A stretch of 64,000 nt of DNA from Varanus komodoensis (taxonomy: Eukaryota; Chordata; Lepidosauria; Squamata; Varanidae), in assembly GCF_004798865.1 (NCBI RefSeq), contig NW_025335468.1, forward strand, positions 5,371,284 through 5,435,283. The letters run 5' to 3'. Numbering within the stretch: position 1 is the first letter of the stretch; every line of letters begins with the position of its first letter. Both the position numbers and the translations under genes were made by a program. Shown here in pieces: positions 55,985 to 64,000 of the stretch. A model generated the notes under the pieces. That model made no database searches. It was not told the origin of the DNA and saw nothing but the letters and a program-made list of their open reading frames with translations.

Positions 55985-56062
55985 AACATAAGGGGCCATC
56001 CTGGGCCATCTAGTCTGACCCCTGGCTCCAGCTGGCTCCACTCATGACATGCCTACCATGTT
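55985..56062 (-). mobile_element. CR1 LINE 3' end, antisense
   Basis: GGGCCATCCTGGGCCATCTA, GTCTGACCCCTGGCTCCAGC and CACTCATGACATGCCTACCA are close to the CR1 end at about 1441-1505. Only about 80 bp is kept. Confidence 0.88.
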
Positions 56063-59000
56063 ATGAAGGAGGATGGAAATAGTCGAACTAGTTGGTTCTA
56101 GGTTGAACCCAACCTTGATGGGACAGGTGGGGAAAAAATATGTGTTTATGCCCCTCCTCCATAGATTGGCTTCTTCTAGTGGTTCTTTAAAACTACTAGT
56201 GCTGCTATTAATAAGCCAAAACAAAAGCTCATATGCTTCATGCAAAGTTAATGGGCAGGCAATGGCTTCTCTTGACAAATTAAACATGTCACTGAGAGTG
56301 GCCCGAGGGTGACAGGACGCTGCCCAGCATGGTGGTTCCCTCACCTTAAGCATGCATTAAGGAGATAGGCTTGGTCTCGCAAGAGAAGCTGAAGCTATTG
56401 CTCTGCAAATCCAGTAACCGTAGGGGTCCAGAGCTTAAAGCACTGCTCTTAAAATTACTCTTCTCCCCCTTTTTCCCTTAGTAGGAGGATACTCCATAGA
56501 ACAAATGGCTTTTTGTTGTGTTCTTTTTAAAACAGACTTTTTTGGTTTTTCAGGCAGCTCCTGCGCATGCATAGTACCAACTTTACAAATAGCCTTTTAG
56601 TGTTTAGGCTTGAGAGTAGGAGCCCATTATGTTCTAATAGGTAAACAGGAGGAACACCTGCCCAGTGCCTTTATGAATATGGATCTCGGTTCTTTTGTGC
56701 CTCTTGCAAACGTGCTCCTCGCAGTGCCTCTGCTGCAATTTAGTTACCACACGCTGGACTACAGAGGATGGCTGCCCGTGTGATAAGAATGTGCTGGACA
56801 AGGCGTGTGGCTCGCCTGCACTTTGCGACGCTTGATGCAGAAGGGCTGATGTAGATTTGTGAGGTGTGTTGTTTAAAAAAAAGACTTCAGAGATTTTGGG
56901 ACTCTGATATATTTGATCAGGTTCAGGTGTGCAGATAGCAGCAGACAAGCAAAATAGCATCTCCCCAAAAGTGATTTTCAGGGAATTGCTGTATTAAGGA
57001 TACATTGCACAGTTGCTACTTTTAACATGGATTCTCCACCTGACCTGTCCCAGAATTCCCTACTTCATACCTCAAGGAACCCGGGGAAGGGAGCAAAATG
57101 CCTCATCTTTTAAGCCTTAGGACAGCTCGATAATGGGAGAAAGATTTACTTCAAAGTGTTCTTGCTAGTACTACATTGCAGAGGCTACCTGCTTGTTCGG
57201 AATGAAATCTAAGCGTTCTTCAGGCTGTTATGTCTAGGAAGGAGAAGTATGGCTTGGGAGAAAGTTGAGAGCTGCATGTGAAATCCTACTTGGATGGTAA
57301 ATTCGGTGAACAGATATCTTGAAAAGAGCACCTTCTTCCTTTTCAGCCTGGCTGGACACTGAGAGCTTCAGATGGGGGTGCTCCTGGACATTTGGCCTGA
57401 CTGGGGTGCTTCTGGAGGAGAGCCTTCAGTGTGGTAGCACCTTTCTGTGGTACTTGCTGTCTTTTGAGGTCAGGCAGGCACAGATGCTCTGTTGCTTTCG
57501 GTGCCTTGCTGAAGACATCTTTATTTTCTTGATGGACCAGTCACAGTTTTACCAGTATTCTACCTTGTAATAATAATATGTTTTATTATTTTTATTGTTC
57601 ACCCCTTTGGAATCTGTACACATGTGGATTTGGTATGTCAATGGTGTAAGCAAATAAAAATAGGCAAGAGCATAAAGGCTCTGTGCTAAGCTAGGAAGTT
57701 TCACAGAACATAGTGGGGCTTGCCTCCAAGCAGAAGATGCTTATGAGCAGTAAGGTTTGAACCCTGGCCGTTTGCCTAGCATTACCGGGGAGCTTTTAAC
57801 ATTTGATTGCTGGTCTGTAGACAAGGTGTGCCACCTCTCCAAGCACAGTGAAATAGTGGCATTGCAGCATGTTGGAACTCGGGCACTCCTGGGCTGCATG
57901 ATTAAATCACGTAGCCCGTCCACCGGGGAACTATTATTTAGGAGTTTGTTCGGGAGGGCAGCAGCTACTCTTTCTGCTCTGATATGCAGCTGCAGCGATG
58001 CTTTCCTGTGGAGATAGGGAATAATAAAATAATATTCTGATCAGGAGGTCACATGATAAAAGGCTTTGTAATGATTGAGAATCCCTTCTGTGATGATAGA
58101 TTGGTGACATACTGGACAATTATTCTTTTTGCATTTTTTTTAACGGCAGTGCAGAACTCTGTGTTCGCGTGTGCATGCACAGTTCTGAATAAACATCAGA
58201 TTGATCAGAATTTCAGTCCTGGGTGCTCGCTTTTCCTTAGTATATCCTGATGCTTGTCTTTCTTTTTGCCTATTGTCATCCCCAAGTACTTTTCTGGGCC
58301 TTATTTGAGAGATTGAAAACCTCTTTCCATTTTATTTGGGCATGAGAGCTGCATTTTTAAAGTTTTCTGAAGAATTTCAATGTCTTACAAATGAGTTCAT
58401 CCCTCTGGGTTATATGCATATTGATTGCTGTTATCACTTAATAAGCTGAACCTGTGAAATAGGTAGCATCAGTCATCTGTGATCAGTCTGCCACAGGAGC
58501 CCAATCCAGGCAGAGTAAACGTGCAGAGAGGGCTGGGGGAGGAAACCATTGGAAGGAAATGTGGGGAGGTTTGGGAGAACAAAAAAATAAAAATTGGAGA
58601 TGCCGTTTTCTACATCCTCAACTACTCTGCAGCTGATCCTGATGAAATGACAGGTCAGGGCACCGTGTGATGTTCATTTCTTTCACCCTTCATGCCCGCT
58701 TCTTAGCCCACCTCTTTCTTTGCTTAACTGGTGAGCCGTCCATGTTGTCACTGCAGCTGACAGCGTGTCATCCTCACCCTGCTGATCAAAATTGGTGTCA
58801 CCTTTGTTTCTGCGGCTGTGCTGTCACAGGCCCTGCCCTCCCTGGCATCTTGGGAATTCCTGTGTTGCTAAGTGGACTCTTTTGCAGTCATTGTAAGGCT
58901 TGTCTCAGCCGGCACACATCCCAGGTACTATGCTGGGAAGGGTTAGACACAAGGCCATGTGATGGCTGGTAAACGAGGAGTTTGAAAGGGTGGTCTCCCT

Positions 59001-60157
59001 TAGAGTAGCCCCCTGCATTAGGCTAGGTGCTTAATTCCCCCAAATATGAAGAACTCTCACAACAGCTCTTTGATCTCCTCTTTCCTTCCCAGTGACCCTT
59101 ATATAAGGCTCTGTTGCTGTGATGTCCATTCCTTCATCTAGGCCCACTGCTGCTGCTGTCTCTTTCTATCTGGCCTCCATTGGGTCTACTGCCATTTCTG
59201 CACAGGCATTTATCATGTACTAGTCATCCCCCTACCTGTAATTCTTTAGACAATCTAGTGATCCTCCAGTTTTGCTCTTTCAGAGCCGGAAAATGCAGCC
59301 TTTAATTGTGAAAGCAAAACATAGTGCCATTTTCTCTTGTGTATTTGCTCTCTTTCAGTATACCACACAGTGCCACCTAGTGGTTCTCTGATAGAAAAAC
59401 AGGGAAGAAAATGCTCCTGTATAACAGGCCACCTGGGTCTCTGGGTCAGGTCATCCTCATGCTCTGGCTGGAACCAGTCAAGCAGCTAGGTCTGAGGATA
59501 AAGGTGAAATTGAGGCCTGCCAGAGAGGGCCTCAAGCCAATAACAGTTGTCTAGCACCACTAGGGGGCAGTGAAACCTCAGCAGCAACAGCTGGGTCTCA
59601 TCAAGAGAAGACCACAAAGTTCTGGGATGCAGCAGAGGAAGGTAAGTGGGAAAGTGGGGGAAATGCAGCATGCTGAGGAAGGAGGAGAGGATCCCATTGG
59701 CAGCCCCTGCCCTGGTTTCCTTGGATTAGGAGCCTGGAATCCCCAACAGAAAGAGACAGAATGACTGCAGGTCTATCCAAGGCTAGACTTAACATCTGGC
59801 ATGGAAGCAGTGGATAAGCCAGGTGCAGTGAGGCTGGGGAAGCCGCTCCCATAGGACAAGCCTTGCTACAGGGAGTCAGAGAGCAGTGCCACCAGAAGGG
59901 CAAGTACCTCCAGCAATGGATGCTGGACAGTTTGTTGAGGTAAAGCTGGGATGAAGGGAAGGGCAATGCAAATCCTTAGCCTGAGCAAGAATCTCTAAGC
60001 TAGCTGGGCCTCAGCATGGTAACCCACTGGAGGAAAGGACTTTCAGATAAAGACTGGCTGTGCTTATCTTTGGAGTCTGGTGTGAATGTGGAGACTATGG
60101 AGGAGGGTTGGTTTAATCTACCCCTTCCTGAGGAAGGGCTTGCATCCTGGTTTAGTA
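56063..60157. other. Non-coding stretch, no gene seen
   Basis: No exon is identified. A strong donor-like site, GAGGAAG|GTAAGTGG, is at 59641-59642 on the plus strand, but no matching acceptor or coding sequence was found. The stretch just before the MITE, together with a TGAATAAACAGCC just after it, may be an older element of unknown type. Confidence 0.45.
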
Positions 60158-60777
60158 CAGTGGTACCTTGGCTCATGAACTTAATCCGTTCCAGGATTCT
60201 GGTCATGACCCAAATCGGTCGGGAGCCAAGTTAACTTTCCCCATAAGGTCCAATGTAAATAAGCTTAATCTGTTCTATAACTTTTTTTAAATCAGAAAAT
60301 TGTGAAGCAAAGTGACAAAGAACTCCCCCCCTTCAAGCACAAGCGTGGCCATCTCCCTGCCCCCCAGCACAACCATGATTGCGTCTGTCATCCCTGCACA
60401 TGCCCGTCATCCCGGTGCACTGGAGTGGGGGGAGAGATGGGTGCATGGGAGGGGAGAGACAGGTGCGAATGTGGATGCGCTGGGGGGGGGGGGAGATGGG
60501 CGCAATCGTGCTGAGGGGGAGATGGCTGAGATCGCAGTTGCACTCCTGCAGGACAGACGGGCGAAATCACGCGCACGCTCGTGCAGGAAAGATGCCATCT
60601 CCCCCTCGCCCTCAGCACGATTGCAGCTATCTCCCCACTCGGGGCGGAGGGAGACGGCTGCGATCACAGTCCCCACCCAATGCGGGGTTTGCGACCTAAG
60701 TGAAAATTTTTATGAAATTTTTGTTCATGACCCGATTTGGTTGTGAACTGAGGCGTTTGTGAGCTGAGGTACCACTG
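60158..60777. mobile_element. Tc1/mariner-type MITE (Tigger-like ends), complete, 620 bp
   Basis: The element starts CAGTGGTACCTTGGCTCATG and its reversed end starts CAGTGGTACCTCAGCTCACA. It is flanked by TA on each side (60156-60157 and 60778-60779), the Tc1/mariner target. The inverted ends extend further inward (TTCATGACCCGATTTGG on the right, GGTCATGACCCAAATCGG on the left). The ends resemble Tigger-like families whose arms read AACTTAATCCGTTCC. No transposase is present. The interior (60330-60690) is very GC-rich, with CCATCTCCCCCTC and GCACGATTGC blocks in both orientations and a long G-run near 60483. Several frames across it are GC artefacts. Confidence 0.88.
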
Positions 60778-62149
60778 TACTATGATCTCAGTTGGGCCCT
60801 GAAACTGACAGCAGATACACTGAATAAACAGCCTCAATTAGAAAAGGTATGTACTGTTACATTCCATGCTACCCACTCCAGGCAGTGGGAAGTTTCCAAA
60901 GTAGTGCTTGCTTGTCTTTGGCTTCCTTTGTAAGAAGAAAACACCGGATATTGATGGTGTCTCGTATGCACGTCAGTTCATTCAGTAATACAGAAGCCGA
61001 GTGCAGTGGGAGGTAAACAGCATATCACTCATTCCTGCAACAAATTCACTTCCCCTCATTAGATCTCCAGAAAGGCAACCCAGCACCCACAAAAGCATCC
61101 CTCTTCCTCAGCATTTTGAATCCTTTTCTGTGTGTCTTTGCCTGTCTTGTTCTAAAGAAGCCCACCCTTCACTTCTGTGCTTTTGTATACACAGAGAGAG
61201 AGAGAGATCTTGCTTACACCTCTTTTAGCTGGGATGGGTGGGAATAGTATGCCATCTACTTCAAGCTCTGATGAGTCTCCTCCATTTACCATTTAGACCA
61301 CTAAAAAGAGCTCCAGCTATTTGCTGACCGTCAGCTCCCATTTCTTGCCTGTTATGAGCAGCTGGCCAGTCACTGCGTTAACAGAAGGAATGGTCAGCTT
61401 GGTGTGTCATCACATAAATTGCTGGTGGGAGGCCAAAGGGAAATGAGAGGAGAGAAGGGAACGTGTGTACCTTCTGCAGTAGTGCAAAGCTTTGCCCCGA
61501 GGCTTTTCAGTTTCACTCTTTTGTGAAATGGCTATTTGTGGATACACACATGTCCATGGACATGCCACTCAGACCAGCTGAGAAGCGATACTGGAGAGAG
61601 CAGCTGCAGTTCAACAGAGAAGGCTGGCCATTGGCTATTTTGATGTAGCTCACTTTGTGAAGGTGTTGAGAAGAGAGGAGCAGAGAGCTACTCAATCACT
61701 CTCTTCGCTCTGAAAGCTTGTTTTTCACTCTACATCGTCTGGAGAACCACTGGAGACCTCCTGGGCTCTGCTGACCTTCACCTATAATTCACAATCTCTG
61801 CATTTGTGAACCATTCCTGAAATTGAAGAATAGCTGCTTGGTTGAGTGAATTCTGATGGAGAACCTATTTCATCAGTAAAAGGAAGCTAATGTGTATTCT
61901 CTTAAATCCAGTGGGTCAAGTAGTGAGTTTAATTGCTGTAATGAAGGAAATTTTCTTTCTGTCAAAACACTTTTTACTCTCCTTCTCAGCATCTGGTAAT
62001 TATCAGATTAATTTTTTAAAGCTTCATACACTGTACAATGAAAAAAGCATAATAGTGTAATGTACATGCTGTGTGGTGGTTGGAAGTTAATATTTACTGC
62101 CATTCTGCAAGAGGAAGAGAGAAATATATTTAAAAAACTAGGATGGGGG
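60778..62149. other. Non-coding stretch, no gene seen
   Basis: Nothing beyond a short (AG)n run near 61193-61207 is recognised. Confidence 0.5.
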
Positions 62150-62276
62150 TGGGAAAGCTTTGGCCCTCCACATTTTGATGGAACAACTCTCATCAGTCAC
62201 CGCTAGCATGGCTGGTGGTGAGGGATGATGGGAGTTGTAGTCCAGTGATAACTGGAGGGCCGCCAAATCCTATCCT
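62150..62276. repeat. Hairpin family A copy, well preserved
   Basis: AAAGCTTTGGCCCTCCACAT, CAACTCTCATCAGTCACCGC, CTAGCATGGCTGGTGGTGAG, GGATGATGGGAGTTGTAGTC and AACTGGAGGGCCGCC. Both arms and the centre are clear. Confidence 0.8.
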
Positions 62277-64000
62277 GGTATAGCAACTAGAAAATATCCT
62301 TGCAGTTTTTGACTGTAAGTGAGCCACTCATCTGGGGGAAAAACACATTTTGCAAAGGATATGGATGCTCATGCCTATAATAATGGGAAGAGACATTCCT
62401 TCACAATCCACTGTCTTCTGAGTTACATTGTCATCAGTGTTTTGTCATATGTGTATGGTTAAGGAGTTGCCCGGTTTTTTAACCCCTATAAACATCAGGG
62501 AATATTGTGATTGTTTGTAGCTATTTCAAGTGTGGTGTTTGTTAAACCTGGAACTCATGACATAATTTTGTTGCTGGGTATGTAAAAATGGGTGTACGAC
62601 ACACAACTTTCTGTGCTTGGCAATAGCCAGAGTGAATTTGGGAAGGAGAAATGTCAGGCCACACTATGGAAGAGATATGTCATCTATTCACAAGATGTGA
62701 ATAGATACTTGCATTGCTGTGCTTAGGAATCCCATGAGATTCCAAGTGCTTTGCTGTGCTTTAGCCTTTTGCGCAAGAAATGTGCATTGGTTTCCTGTTT
62801 GTGCACATCTTGTGTATGACCTTTTAAAGTAGTTCTCTTGCTGATGGGGATATTACATTTTCTGAACATTTAAAATCCATTTGTTGTGCTTCCAGGCCAA
62901 AGCTTTTATTGCGTAATCACCTTGCCTTGTATGCCATGTTATGGCAAAGTCCAGATGTTGTTTGTCTGTTCCTATAACTTCTATCTTTAAAAAATAGCTG
63001 TAAAATACTGACTGAGGATGAATTAGCTGCACATCGCCTTTGGATTGGTAGTATGGGAAGCTGTCCTTCAGGAAGCACCTGGATGGGATCCAGAATTTGC
63101 TCCCACCAGCAGGAGTGCTCTTTGAGCAGAGTTTCCCTGAAGACGCTCCAGCTGGCGCAAAGTGGGGAGGCTGTTTCCAGCTATTTCCCCCTCTCCCTGC
63201 AGCTTCCAGTACAGTCCATAGCATTTAATTCCAGGTCCTTAAGCTTCGCAGAATGTAAACAATGCTTAGACTATGAGGCTTTGAGTTTAGTGTAAGGCAT
63301 TTCTCCAATATTAGTATGGTAGAAAATTCAGGTCAGTTAGAGATCACAAACTCTCTGTCCATTTTCCATCCCATGGGGGTTCAAGAGATGGCTGCTGCCC
63401 ATATCTGAGGACTGGTTTGGCTCATCATTATGGTGTGTTTTAGAGGAACACTCCAGCGTTGTAATCCAGGCAGCCATGGTTGTAATCCTACTACCAGTAC
63501 AAGAGGTACGAAACATCAGGGCGTCATCTCTGCTATGAGTATGTTCAACATGACACAGACTGGTATTTTCTTAATCATACCTGTGGTGTCAAGATGAGAG
63601 ACAAGAAGGTATGAAGATAACTTAAGAAGCTGGGTAAATGAGCCGCCAGAGAATTTGAAACTCCTCCTTTTTTGCTGCCTTTCAAGAAGTGTTCTTGCAT
63701 GTTATCCTTGCATGTGTACTGACAGAAACAGACATCTCTGTCTAGTTTATGGGTGCTAGCTAGACTTGGGGTGCCTCCTGCCACTACGAATCAGAAGGCA
63801 TTGTGCAGCTATTGTCTTATTTTTTCTTTAATGGATGTTTTGCAGTATGAAAAAAGCCAGAGGAAGCCGTAGGAAAACGCAAGAGGCTTACCAGTGGAAG
63901 GTGCTGACATCTGGACCCTACCATATAGGCTTCTGTGAAGGAGGCAGAATGAGGACACAGAAAGCCTTGTCTGATAGCATCTTAAATGTCAGCATTGTTG
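62277..64000. other. Non-coding stretch to the window end, no gene seen
   Basis: The minus-strand frame at 62853-63224 (123 codons) and the plus-strand frames over it show no domain. No tetraspanin exon is seen. Confidence 0.5.

Larger units (their letters stand above)
29153..64000 (+). other. Possible 5' non-coding intron of TSPAN4, inferred from synteny only
   Basis: No coding exon of any host gene was found in these 35 kb. The tetraspanin first exon (a short cytosolic tail followed by KYLMFxFN and a WLGG block) was looked for on the plus strand and is absent. Human TSPAN4 starts next to POLR2L and has long 5' non-coding introns, which would explain an island promoter followed by a long gene-empty stretch. 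An intergenic region is the alternative. Confidence 0.3.

Noticed and set aside
60312-60746. Several overlapping frames of 70-144 codons on both strands
   Set aside because: They lie inside the MITE and are produced by its GC-rich inverted block.
29153-64000. TSPAN4 coding exons
   Set aside because: Looked for the N-terminal, CCG-motif and C-terminal tetraspanin blocks. None seen, so no coding feature is claimed.

Overview
This is a piece of a vertebrate nuclear genome, most likely a sauropsid and probably a squamate (lizard or snake). The evidence is the repeat content: CR1/L3-type LINE fragments, an L1 3' end, L2-like tails ending in AATAAATAAA, MIR-like and tRNA-derived SINEs, and many short hairpin elements built on the phrase ACTACAACTCCCATCAT. 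There is no bacterial or viral gene organisation. Coding density is very low, and almost all open reading frames are chance frames or pieces of mobile elements.

One host gene is certain. POLR2L, the RPABC5/RPB10 subunit shared by RNA polymerases I, II and III, lies on the minus strand. Its two coding exons (26336-26430 and 19109-19217) join in frame to a 67-residue protein that differs from the human protein, as I remember it, only at residue 5 (Ile for Val). The coding exons are separated by a 7.1 kb repeat-filled intron. A splice acceptor 7 bases before the ATG shows that a non-coding first exon lies further upstream, most likely in the CpG island at 28.4-29.2 kb.

Layout: 1-18.5 kb is non-coding sequence downstream of POLR2L, with CR1, a solitary LTR, MIR-like SINEs and hairpin elements. 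POLR2L occupies 18.8-28.8 kb. A hAT transposon relic with a BED-type zinc finger sits just before the CpG island. The island (about 28.39-30.33 kb) looks like a two-way promoter. From 29.2 kb to the end there is no recognisable coding exon, only LINE, MITE and hairpin insertions. In mammals POLR2L is head-to-head with TSPAN4, whose first intron is long, so the right half may be 5' non-coding TSPAN4 sequence. That is inference from synteny only; no TSPAN4 coding exon was found.

The best-defined insertions are a 5'-truncated L1 with an exact 19 bp target duplication (36047-36415), a 620 bp TA-flanked Tc1/mariner-type MITE (60158-60777), and a solitary LTR with a CTAG duplication (4579-5294). 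I saw no convincing new multi-gene system. The most unusual items are the dense hairpin family (one copy flanked by a 13 bp direct repeat), a hairpin seen once whole and once as a half copy, the GC-rich inverted block inside the MITE, and an unidentified 151-codon frame at 43.2-43.6 kb.
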